From Cryptomeria japonica (Eukaryota > Streptophyta > Pinopsida > Cupressales > Cupressaceae), in assembly GCF_030272615.1 (NCBI RefSeq), contig NC_081415.1:191980270-192044269 (forward strand): a DNA stretch of 64,000 bases, in the 5' to 3' direction. How positions within the stretch are numbered: position 1 is the first letter of the stretch; every line of letters starts with the position of its first letter. The notes beneath the pieces were generated by a model. That model was given only the letters and a program-made list of their open reading frames with translations, searched no databases and was not told where the DNA came from. The position numbers and the translations under genes are program-made. Positions 35,822-46,337 of this stretch are shown here, piece by piece.

Positions 35822-36042
35822 TTAGGGTTTATATTCCTTTGCTGATATGAAAGGGAATGTGTCGAATGTGAGAGAATGCAAAATTAAGCTAGTAGGATGA
35901 ATGGAAACTACTAAAACAACAACACTAATAGTTTGATACAGAGATGAAACTGAAACACAAAGTACAGATTTGGAAATGGGAATATGATATGCACCTAATT
36001 CTAAAAACTGAGCATGATCTAAGAGGATGGGAGCATTGGGCA
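35822..36042 (-). pseudogene. tail of gag-linked frame in duplicate copy 2
   Basis: The minus-strand frame shares LLDHAQFLELGAYHIPIS and the rest of about 65 codons with 23079-23290. Upstream of 36042 it is replaced by element C LTR sequence, whereas copy 1 continues into gag. No known domain in this part. Confidence 0.5.
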
Positions 36043-37314
36043 CTCTGGTTCTAGTGACTGAACTGTGCTGGAAACTACAAACTTGTAAATTGAGTTGATC
36101 TAGACTCTGTTTGACAAAATTTACACCTAATTGGGGAGGACTAGGGCATTGGGTGCTCTGGTCCTTGATCCGGGCCTGATTCTGCAAATGGACTTGTGAC
36201 AGTTGATTGTGAATTCCCAAAAAATGTCGACTCTAACGAAAACTTGCGCCTTTACTTGCAATCTAAAAAATAGTGTGTTTGTGGCTATATAATGTTTTGC
36301 CTTAGTTAAACCCCTTGTTTTGGTGATTTCCACCTCCACAAATAGCCAAAATAATATTGAAAAGTGTGTGTGCCCTAGAATCTCATGTGTTTGTAAGATT
36401 CATATGAGCTAAAATGCAAACTAGAGTTCTACCCTATGTTTGAAGTAAAAACCCTAAATGAATGTAAATGTAATGCTTCAAATCACAAATGCAATGTAGA
36501 TCTAAAGCAATAATATAAATCCGAAAATGAATGATATGTAGATCTAAAACTCACATAGAGATATGCAAATAACATGAAACAATACCAAACCGAAAAGGAG
36601 AGGTACAAGCAAATTAATAGTTAGTGATCTCCTTATTATTCTTCAATATCTCCTAAGCTTCCATGGATGAGAAAAAGGTTGATGAAGACTTGATGAATGA
36701 TGAATTTGTTGAATGTAGGCTCCACATAAACCTATACTTTCACTTCACACAAGGATCTCCTTCAATTACTAGAGTTGGATCCTCAAATGAGGGAAAGAAA
36801 AGGCTTTATATATGAAACCCTAAATTTAATTTTGATCATAGGTCGACTTAGAATTAATGAAAATTGACACAAAGTGGGATTTAAACATTATAATACCACC
36901 GAATTAAGCTCCCAAAATTTAGGGAGAAAAAGTTGGGACTAGAATGGGACCATTCTAGTCTGGCTGACTTTTTTCCAAATTTCTAGGGATGCAAGATATT
37001 GTGATTATAAAGTGAAATCTAACACGGTAGGTCAATCCAAGGTGTTTAGATATGCGAAAATATGTCTTAAAGGTGAGAATTAGGAATTTATTAGTATTAA
37101 TTAAATAAAATAAAAGGGGCACACTTAGGGTTAAGGGCCCAATTTTATAATATGTGAATTGTTCATAGAGGACTTTAGATTTAATTAAATTAATAATTAA
37201 ATGCTTAAAGGAACCTTGAAAATGCAAAAGGCAACGAGACACACTAAGGCAGGTGCTAATATAAGTGTGGAATTGGAGAACACTAATTAAGGGTGTACAA
37301 TTTATGACGATACA
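36043..37314 (-). repeat. 3' LTR of element C
   Basis: On the minus strand it begins TGTATCGTCATAAATTGTAC directly after a polypurine tract. It contains a perfect palindrome (36937-36960), a TATATAAAG box (36804-36812) and a U5 part resembling the B LTR (TTTGCCTTAGTTAAACCCC here, TTTAGGTCAAACCCC there). The lower end is uncertain; it is put at the junction with the duplicated block. Confidence 0.65.
36937..36960 (-). repeat. perfect palindrome in the element C LTR
   Basis: Arms GACTAGAATGG and CCATTCTAGTC (11 bases each, exact reverse complements) around GA. It lies about 125 bases upstream of the TATA box on the minus strand. Confidence 0.9.
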
Positions 37315-37580
37315 TTTAGCCACCACTTTAGCTATCATATGACACTGCGTGCATACATAAGCTAAAGTATATAAAAGTAAACATTCGTGGGAAAAAGGAT
37401 ATGTCCATAAGATGTCGAATGAAGCCCCCAACGGTATCTGCAGTACAATATTAGGAACCACATCCTACAAAACCACATTGTTAGTTGAAACCACAAAATC
37501 ACCTAAAGTACTTACTAAAAGTGACAAAATTTGAGGGTAGCTATATGCCCCCCTATTTCGGCTTGCTAATTACTGAGTTG

Positions 37581-39655
37581 AAATAGGGTGTCATATTTAC
37601 CGCATTGAACTGTTAAGTGAATTGATGAAAAATGCTCACAACAAAGCTTGATACAAGACCCCAAAAAATTGAGGAACATTTGGTAAGGAAGAGAACTGAA
37701 TCACAATTCCACCACAACCAATAATATGAGAATTGGAGTTCCCTAGCTTAAGATGCAAAAGATTAAGTGCAAAATTCATAATTAAAGTTTGGAAAAAGAC
37801 CTACCTTTTAAATAGTGACAAATGTAGAGGGATCCTTTTAATGGATAAACCGAGGAAGAGATCATTATCCAAAGACATACACCTTCAAGAATAGAGGGGA
37901 TCTTTGATAAAGATAACATCTTAAGAAAGAAGAGAAGGAAAATAAGAATACACACCCTCTCCAATATTTAGGAAAAAGTGGATTCTTAGTGAAGGATTAC
38001 ACACTTTCACTAAGGAGAGATTGTTCATGAAAGATATATCATTACAAATGGAGAATAGGTCATAAACAAGGAACACACATATTCTATGCGAGAAATGATA
38101 TCAAATGAAAGATGCAAGTCAACAAAGGAAAGGTGAATCTTTGGAAAAAGATAGAAGATTGAAATATCATTCTTACCTGCCAAGTATGGAGACAAGGGCA
38201 TAAAAGAGAGACAATTTATAAAAGAAACATTGTTCTAAAAGAAGGAAAGAGATCCTCATCATAGATTCTATTTCATGCAAGAGGGATGAGATCCTCAATA
38301 GGCGTAAGCATGTCCGCAATATAGAAGGGCTCATTATAAAAGATACCACTCAATAAAGAAAAGAATTCAATGAACGATTATAGACTTCCAACACTAAGGA
38401 AGAGGTCCCAAATAAGGATATGTACTTAAGATCCTTATTAGGGATACCTGTTCTAATAAGAAGAAGGAGATCCCCAACAGGGATATACACCTCCATAGTC
38501 AATAAGAGATCCTTATAGAATACACTACTTCACAAAAAGGAAAGTTTTTAATCATGAGAATTAGAGATTTTTGGAATCATTCTTGCCCCCTTACATAGAG
38601 ACATGATATGACACAAAAAATAGGGTATCATATTTACCGCATTGAATTGTTAAGTGAATTGATGAAAAATGCTCACAACAAAGCTTGATACAAGACCCCC
38701 AAAAAATTGAGGAACATTTGGTAAGGAAGAGAACTGAATCACAATTCCACCACAACCAACAGTATGAGAATTGGAGTTCCCTAGCTTAAGATGTGAAAGA
38801 TTAAGTGCAAAATTCATAATTAAAGTTTGGAAAAAGACCTACCTTTTAAATAGTGACAAATGTAGAGGGATCCTTTTAATGGATAAAACGAGGAAGAGAT
38901 CATTATCCAAAGACATACACCTTCAAGAATAGAGGGGATCTTTGATAAAGATAACATCTTAAGAAAGAAGAGAAGGAAAATAAGAATACACACCCTCTCC
39001 AATATTTAGGAAAAAGTGGATTCTTAGTGAAGTATTACACACTTTCACTAAGGAGAGATTGTTCATGAAAGATGTATCATTTCAAATGGAGAATAGGTCA
39101 TAAACAAGGAACACACATATTCTATGCGAGAAATGATATCAAATGAAAGATGTGAGTCAACAAAGGAAAGGTGAATCTTTGGAAAAAGATAGAAGATTGA
39201 AATATCATTCTTACCTCCCAAGTATGGAGACAAGGACATAAAAGAGAGATAATTTATAAAAGAAACATTTTTCTAAAAGAAGAAAATATATCCTCATCAT
39301 AGGTTCAATTTCATGCAAGAGGGATGAGATCCTCAATAGGTGTAAGCACGCCCGCAATATAGAAGGGCTCATTATAAAAGATACCACTCAATAAAGAAAA
39401 GAATTTAATGAACGATTATAGACTTCCAACACTAAGGAAGAGGTCCCAAATAAGGAAATGTACTTAAGATCCTTATTAGGGATACCTGTTCTAATAATAA
39501 CAAGGAGATCCCCAACATGGATATACACCTCCACGGTCAATAAGAGATCCTTATAGAATACACTACTTCACAAAAAGGAAAGTTTTTAATCATAAGAAGT
39601 AGAGATGTTTGGAATCATTCTTGCCCCCTTACATAGAGACATTATATGACACAAA
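37581..39655. repeat. tandem duplication, two units of about 1037 bp
   Basis: Unit 1 is 37581-38617 and unit 2 is 38618 to about 39655. They are nearly identical; for example, the 60-codon minus frames at 37782-37964 and 38820-39002 differ by one residue. Each unit itself contains degenerate short units built around GAGATCCTCA, GATCCTTATTAGGGATA and ATACACCTCC. No protein function seen. Confidence 0.93.
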
Positions 39656-40095
39656 AAATGGGCTATTATGTTGCTTCCAAAATATGATTGCACGTGAAAT
39701 TGTACTATCGTGAATGACATTAAGCCCCCAATAGGTAAGCTACCAATGTCACATGGTAAAGAGAAACATAATAACCACTAATGTTATTTAAATATATGAT
39801 AGATTGGATGAAAAATTTGAACATGACATGTTAAATGCTCTACAATCAATGAGAATAAAAACATGTATAAGATGATAAGTATTGAAATGTCTTGATCAAG
39901 AAAGTAGTCTCTAGGAGAAGAATAGGCCACTAAGTCATGTTCCTCTTGCACACAAACTTCCTCATACACAAAAGAAATGTTAGGAGATGGACATTATGGC
40001 CTCATTTCTATAAGAGATGATATGAATAAAAGGCAAAGCCTCATAAATGGGATTGTCAATCTCTTGGAGAGATTCATAAAGAGATGTGTCAATCA

Positions 40096-40377
40096 TCATA
40101 ATTTCCTTATGTGTGGGATGAGTGTTGAGAGATGTAGAGGATGATATAATTGGGATGAAGACATCATCACTACTAATATAGCATTCACATTTAGAGATGG
40201 TCTCTTAGAGGCTTTGGTGGGTTTAAAGGGATTGTATCCAAGTCCAAAAGATGCTTCACGAGCATTATTCTCTAAAGGAACCCTTATCCCTTGTTCATGT
40301 GCTCCACAACCATTGTCATTATATCCACTCTTGGCTAAGATGTAGAAAATATGACAATAAGGGGAATCCACATCCAT
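40096..40377 (-). pseudogene. gypsy spacer with G-patch-like motif (element C)
   Basis: The frame shows SGYNDNGCGAHEQGIRVP and ASFGLGYNPFKPTKASKR. Tat-type polyproteins carry a segment of this form (GxGLGxxxQGIxxPV...GLGYxP) between protease and reverse transcriptase. Here no RT follows. Stops and a frame change separate it from the protease. Confidence 0.65.
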
Positions 40378-40568
40378 AAGTGAAGGTGAGGTCTCATATG
40401 TCTTATTTTCATTATTAGTTGATGTAGAAGAAGTATAAGGAATTTGAGACTTTTAAGCAGCCACAAAATTGTTGCTTAGTTGTTTAGACAAAGTGGGTTG
40501 CTTTTTAGACTCATATGTATGTCATTATCCTTTTCAATCAAAGGCTCTCTTGGGGGGACTTTATATTC

Positions 40569-40775
40569 TCATACAAAAGAAGGTGTAAATTCTAAAGAAA
40601 ACCAATCATCACCTAAGAGTACTTCCTCAGGCAAAGAAGTCTCTTTGAGAGAAGATGGTGATTCGGTTTGAGTGAAAGAAGAATTAGAAGTACTTGACGA
40701 AGTAGGAGTATTTAGAGAAGTAGGAGTTCTTGAAGAAGTATTAGAAGTAATTGAAGAAGATTTAGAAGATGACAT
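40569..40775 (-). pseudogene. Ser/Thr-rich spacer, element C
   Basis: It runs on directly from the protease frame after one stop; the first 40 codons are almost all Ser, Thr, Asn and Pro. Low complexity, no domain; it belongs to the polyprotein spacer. Confidence 0.5.
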
Positions 40776-41222
40776 TTACAAACAAGATTGTAAGTTGGTA
40801 TCAACATGCAAAGTGTACATCTTATTTTTGTAAATGAATTTATCTTGTCTATGCAAAGTAGAAGGAACATCTTGCATATAATGAATCCAAGTTTGTCCTA
40901 ACAAAATATTGTAGGTAAGAGTATCGATCATGACATGAGTAGGTGTAGGTAGAATAGCAGGTCCCATCTTAATATGCAAGGTTATAGTACCTAAAGAAGA
41001 CCTAGCAACATTATCAGCACCACAAATAAAAAGAGAATTGGGTTTAATAAGAGAAGTGTCCACATTTATCTTATGCAATAAATTAATGCTACAAACATTA
41101 AGTCCAAACCCATTGTTAACAAGGGTTAGTCTTATAGCATTATCATTAATAAGGACAACAATCATAAGAGGATCATATTGGTGTGGAATCTTGTGAGAGG
41201 GTAACTCAGCTTGTGTGTACAC
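40776..41222 (-). pseudogene. pro: retroviral-type aspartic protease remnant (element C)
   Basis: 148 codons. The flap and C-terminal signature YNILLGQTWIHYMQDVPSTL is typical of Tat/gypsy proteases. The active site, normally Asp-(Ser/Asp/Thr)-Gly with a following LNV, reads LTLVNNGFGLNVCS, so the catalytic aspartate is Asn and the enzyme would be dead. The upstream frame at 41669-41271 (ending LKATLAKISLQDLIQIS and the family's usual continuation) is the gag-protease linker, separated by a stop and a probable frameshift. Confidence 0.85.
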
Positions 41223-41270
41223 AATTTGAGCTTTGGTGTTGTCATGGAATCAATCAAAGAAGCTACATTA

Positions 41271-41690
41271 TTAGGTTTTCACTATAGGTGGGACGTCTAT
41301 AGTCTTTAATGCATCTTGTAACATTTCATGATACATGGATGAAATTTGAATTAAATCCTGAAGAGATATCTTGGCGAGAGTAGCTTTAAGTTTCTCAATA
41401 AGATCATACTCTTTACCAAGACGTTGTGATAAACGAGGTGATGGTTGAAGAATAGTTTGAGAAGTAGGAAGTGAAGAGTGAATAATAGAAGGAGGATTAG
41501 GTTGCTTATTGTTTCTCATATTATATGTGTAGGAAATTGAATTGTAACTCTCTTGAGTTATTTTTTTGGCATATTCATAGGAACTCTTAGTGGGATAACC
41601 CCCTTGCACAGTAATAACTGGTTTGTTAGAAGTGCAAAAGGCATCATTACTATAACCACCTTGAACCATAAAAAGAGGCTTGTTGAGAGG
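41271..41690 (-). pseudogene. gag-protease linker, element C
   Basis: Contains MVQGGYSNDAFC and a tandem VQGGY motif, then YDLIEKLKATLAKISLQDLI, the pattern seen just before the protease in Tat elements. It is cut at about 41700 by copia sequence. Confidence 0.7.
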
Positions 41691-41699
41691 TTGATATTC

Positions 41700-42720
41700 T
41701 AGAGGCCGAACACCATCTGAACTTCTCTATGCTCACAACCTTAGTTAAAGAATCTGCAACATTCATCAAAGTCTCTACCTTATCCAGCTTCACCCTACCA
41801 TCCTCAACCATATCTCTAACAACATGATATTTAACATCAATGTGTGTGGTGTTGGCATGAAATGTTGAGTTCTTAGCTAGGTAGTTCACAATCTAACTAT
41901 CACAATAAATGATCATTACACTTAGTCGCTTAAGCCAAATGGATTATTTACAAGCGTGAGTAAATAGCATATAATTTTCTCTAGTAGTAGATAAAGAAAC
42001 TACAACATGTTTACTCATCCAACAAATTTCACCACCAAATAAAGTAAACACATAAGCACTAGTAGAACTTTTGTTATTAACATCACCTGCCCAGTCCAAA
42101 TCCACATAACCACAAATATCAACGGAAAATTAATCTCCTATCAAATTACAATAATAACATAAAGAATAATCTAAGGTACCCTTCAAATATTTTAATACTC
42201 CCTTAAAATACATCCTGATCAACTCTACCAACATTAAACATGTATCTGTAAAGAACTACCGATGCTTGGATAGTGATCAGTCTAGTGCAGACCATAACAT
42301 ACATCAAACTTCCAATTGCATTTTGGTAAGACACTTTTCTCATGTCTTCCATCTCTAATAGGGATGTAGGAAATCCTAAAATAGATAACTTAGTTCCAAC
42401 TGTAAAGGGAACGCATAGTGGTCTATAGTCCTGCAAGTTAAACGTTTGTAAAAATGAATTCACATACTTGCTCTAGCCTAGCCATAGCTTTATGTTCACT
42501 CTATCTCTTATAATTTCCATTCCAAGAATGTGCTTAGCTACACCAAGATCTTTCATTTCAAAATTAACAAGTTGAGACTTTAGTTCTAAAATTGTACCTT
42601 TCCCTTTACCTATGAATAACATATCATCAACATATAATGCAATGTATAGGAAATGATCACCAATAGATTTATAATCAAAACAATGATCTAATTTAGAATG
42701 CTCAAATCCCAAAATTGTTT
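41700..42720 (-). pseudogene. pol: Ty1/copia RT-RNase H remnant, minus strand
   Basis: 42712 to 42473 has the RT core LYVDDMLFIGKGKG and the MKDLGVAKHILGMEI block. 42463 to 42203 shows SYQNAIGSLMYVMVCTR. From 42110 down the RNase H has DLDWAGDV and VSLSTTRENYM, and 41889 to 41700 has HIDVKYHVVRDMVEDG and VADSLTK. Stops and frame changes interrupt all parts. The 3' end joins element C without visible LTR or polypurine tract. Confidence 0.85.
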
Positions 42721-42849
42721 GGGGGTAAAAAATGGAATGGACAATACTAGGATCGAAACCCTCTTTCTACATCTCATGGTTGTGCTTTATGAGTACCTAA
42801 GAGTGCCAAAGCTTTGGAGATGAATCTTCTAGTGGAGAAAAAAATGCCA

Positions 42850-45051
42850 TGACACCATATAATTGACCATATTGGTGAGAAGGGTCTTAAAGCCTTAAAA
42901 AACAAGAGCCTTATAAGGCCTTGTTGATTGTAATCTTGAGTTCAAATTTTGCAAACATTGTGTTTCTTTTTGTTCTAGTTATCATAAGTCTTACGGGGGT
43001 TAGATTTTATTCATGCAAATGTGTTAGGCATTGTTAATGTTCCTTCATTATCTAGATTTGTGTATTTTTTCTCATTCATGGATGACTATAGTAGAAGGAC
43101 ATTTGTGTATTTTCTTAAGAGTAATTTAAAGATTTTAGTTGTTTTAAGGAATTCAAATCCTTGTTTGAAAAATTAAGTGTTTGAGGACTCACAATGGTGG
43201 TGAGTTTTGTTTTGAAGAATTTTATAGTTTTTAATAAGGGCCATGAGATTGAGAGACAAAAAAAAACTTCACATACCCCATAACAAAATGGAGTTGTAGA
43301 GAGGATGAACAAAACATTAATATAGAGGGCGAGGAGTATGTTGAATGGTGTTGGCATTGAACAAAAGTTCTAGGTTAAAGTTGTAGTCACAACATGTCAT
43401 CTAATCAACAAATCTCTTACATTAGTGCTAGTTGAAATTACACCCATGGGGGCATAAAATCCCTCGATGAGACATCTTAGATTATTTGGTTGTGAAGCAC
43501 ATGTACATATACCGAGTGAGAAAAGATCAAAATTAGGGAACAAGATAGTTAAGTGTATCTACATCGACTATGGTGTCAATGTAAAGGTTTAAAAGCTTTG
43601 GGATCTAGTTGTAGTGAAGGTTATCTATAGCAAAAAAGTGATTTTTAGAGAGATGAAACCTTCCACTACTGATTTGCAACTAGAGAGAGAAGAGAAATGA
43701 AAAAAACTGGTAGTTTAGGTTCCACCTACTTTAATTAAAAATGAACTACATACTCCTGTTGGACTTGATGATGAGGAGAGCTCAAGCAACTCTAATTTTT
43801 TTTAAGAAGAGGATGAACCTCAACCTTGGTAATTGAGGTTTGTGTGTATTAGGTGACAACTAGAAAGATTTGGATTTATTGTTGGATTCTAGTTTTTTTT
43901 TTTGTTTTAATTACTAACATTGATGAGCCTATGACTATTAGAGAGGCTATGGGTATGCATGATTTATATTCGTGGATGGAAGCCATGAATGTAGCTTGAT
44001 GTCTACATTAAAGAAAAATAATACATGGGATCTAGTAACTTTACTTGAGGGATGAAAACCTATTTGTTGTAAATGGATATTCAAGAAGAAATGTGGTCCA
44101 AATGGTAGTTTTGAGAAGCATAAAGCACACTTGGTCGCGAAGGGCTCTTCTCAAGTGGAGGGAATTGATAATGATCAAATATTCTCTCTTATGGTCAAGT
44201 TGACATCTATTCAGTTCCTATTATCACTTGCAACAACTTATGATTTGGAGATCAATTAGTTGTTCCGGTGTTACAAGAGCCAAAACTTTATGTTGAGGAT
44301 TCTCCAAAATCACCCACTAATGGAGGAAATGATCAAAATTCCATATGCGAGTGTTATTGGTAGTTTGATGTATGGTATGGTCTATACTATGCCAAACATT
44401 TTCCAAGTAGTGAGAGTCCTTAGTCTGTTTATGACTAATCTTCAATGGATGTATTGGGATGTAGTTAAGAGAGTGCTCAAGTATTTATGGGGTACATCTA
44501 AATATTCATTGTGTTTTCATGGTTAGCGCACTAGACCTTGGCATCTAGTTTGCATCTATGGATATGCGGATTCAAATTATGTAGGTGACATAGACAACAA
44601 AAGATCCATCAATGGATATGTTTTCATGCTATTTGGTGGTGCTATCAGTTGGAGGAGTAAGTGACAAGCCATAGTGGCTTTGTCCACTATAAAAGCAGAG
44701 TACATGACAACTACTCATGCTTGTAAGGAGGTCATTTGGCTAAAATGGTTGTGTTTAGATATTGGTTTTGATGCATGACACATTAACTAATTGTTGTGAC
44801 AGTCATAGTGTCATTTGTTTAGTAAATGTTCCAATCTTCCATGCCAGAATAAAGCATATTGATGTACACTTCCATTTTGTTCGTGATATTGTTGAAGATG
44901 GAAAAGGTTGATACTTTGGTGAATGTTGTAGGTGCACTAATAAAGCTTGTGAGCATAGTAAAGTTTAGGTGGCATGCCAATTTTTTGGGTCTTGGGGCCC
45001 TAAGTAGATGATGTAAATTGACTCTTGACATGCCTCTGATAGGTGGGAGAA
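42850..45051 (+). pseudogene. pol: Ty1/copia pol remnant, plus strand, RT core deleted
   Basis: 42860-42960 carries the integrase zinc region (HIGEKGLKALKNKSLI, then FCKHC). From about 43010 the integrase core is recognisable (FMDDYSRRTFVYFLK), very frameshifted afterwards. RT starts near 43990 (NTWDLVTL...KWIFKKK) and runs to SLATTYDLEI near 44255, then jumps to sequence that normally lies after the catalytic YVDD (PYASVIGSLMYGMVYT), so the active-site half of RT is deleted. RNase H follows (YADSNYVGD, STIKAEYM, FHFVRDIVEDG). The polypurine tract AGGTGGGAGA (45041-45050) precedes the LTR. Confidence 0.85.
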
Positions 45052-45985
45052 TGTTGGGATTAAGTTGTCTCCACCCTAGAGTCCTAACATGTTGAATTAT
45101 TTAATTAATTATTACATATATTGTTATAACCTATGTTGCTAACTTCTCAATGTCATGTCAACTATTTGGGATCTCTTGGTAAGGTGGTATCCTACATGGA
45201 ATGTGAGAGTATGACATAGATCCCTATTTTCTAGGAATTTGGTGCCCACTTTAGAGGTTCTAAATTTTGGGGGACTTGTGTCATAAGATGTTATTTTGGG
45301 ACTATGACAAGTTTCCATTATGACAATGATGGTTACTAGTTCAATGGAAGAGTCATGAGGAGTTAATGTTTATCAACTGACATTTATGATGGAGTTCACT
45401 TTTTACAAGCGATGTGAGGTAAGGAAAGTGCCTATCCTTGGTTATGGCAATTTCTATGTTGAACTTACATTACATTAGTCAAGATGACCATTTTGGATGA
45501 GATATGTGTTAGTGCTTTGGAAGTTGCTATTTGTAATGTGTCATGGGAATGACAAGTTGTTGTTTTTGGTACCACCTAACTCTTAGGCATGAAAGATGGC
45601 TTTGGAAACCATGGGCGCTTGTGTCTTCATGTTGAGTCCTATAAATATGTTGGTGTTGTACTTGATTTTAGGAGACCGATTGATTATTGTTTGAGACACC
45701 GTTACACTACCGATATCACTCCAAAATTCTTTGTTGTTGTATCTACTCTTGTAGAGAATTGGCTCAAATTATAGCTCTTTATTGTTGTAATGCAATTAAA
45801 CTCTCTATTTTGGAGTGTGTTTTTTCCTGAAAGCTTTTTACCACGTAAATACGGTGTTATGGTTTTCTTTATTTAAATATGAAATTTTTATGTGCATTTA
45901 ATGTGTAATTGTTTAAGGGTTTGTAAAATTTTTTGCATTCACTCTCCTGTTTGATTAGTGTTGGACGCGTTATTCCACACTCAAC
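45052..45985 (+). repeat. 3' LTR of the plus-strand copia element
   Basis: Starts TGTTGGGATTAAGTTG immediately after the polypurine tract. The distal part has TTTTTTCCTGAAAGC and CCACGTAAATACGGTG, close to the R/U5 text of many plant copia LTRs, and ends near GTTATTCCACACTCA. The right end is approximate. Confidence 0.7.
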
Positions 45986-46337
45986 TTCATTTCATTTAGG
46001 TCTATGGTTTTAGTAGAGGTTAAATGTATGTTCAAAGTTATATATGTCTAAACACGTATGTTAAAGTATGACATTTTGTTTTGTCCTAACATGGAAGGGC
46101 ATATTATTAGGTAGCCCGATAACTATAATGTAACGAAGTCATCGGGCTTTTTGTCTATCACCTAGTTTTTGTAATGAAATAGGCAAAAATTCAAAACTCT
46201 ATGCAAATTTTTATTATGATTAATACAAGGAGCAACCCTTAGGTTGCAACTCACTTATAAAAACAAAACCAATTAAAAGAATTATTAAAATTATAATGTA
46301 ATTTCAAGTGCTTTTCATAAATAGTACCTAAACATAT
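45986..46337. other. intergenic stretch with two hairpins
   Basis: No gene. Holds a terminator-like hairpin (46113-46148) and a short palindrome GCAACCCTTAGGTTGC near 46233. Confidence 0.5.

Larger units (their letters stand above)
30191..36042. repeat. large duplicated block, copy 2
   Basis: Collinear with 16650-23290. It lacks the solo LTR and the 19165-20281 segment, and shows several smaller deletions. It carries a 1.6 kb LINE insertion. The left edge coincides with the outer end of the B LTR, and the right edge joins LTR-like sequence of element C at a short shared motif (GCATTGGGCA). Confidence 0.9.
37315..41700 (-). mobile_element. pol-less gypsy element C, internal region
   Basis: In minus-strand order: gag-protease spacer (41669), protease (41222), a Ser-rich stretch (40775), a G-patch-like segment (40377), then about 2.8 kb without pol, containing a 1037-bp tandem duplication, and the polypurine tract (37315-37333). 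Gag and the 5' LTR are missing; the element is cut at about 41700 by a copia fragment. Reverse transcriptase, RNase H and integrase are absent although both neighbours (G-patch-like spacer and polypurine tract) are present. Confidence 0.7.

Noticed and set aside
16650-36042. Large duplicated blocks as giant LTRs of one retrotransposon
   Set aside because: No polypurine tract or primer site adjoins the blocks, their edges touch different elements, and the region between contains complete LTR ends of another element.
45589-45774. 61-codon ORF in the copia LTR
   Set aside because: Lies wholly within the LTR of the plus-strand copia element; no protein similarity expected or seen.
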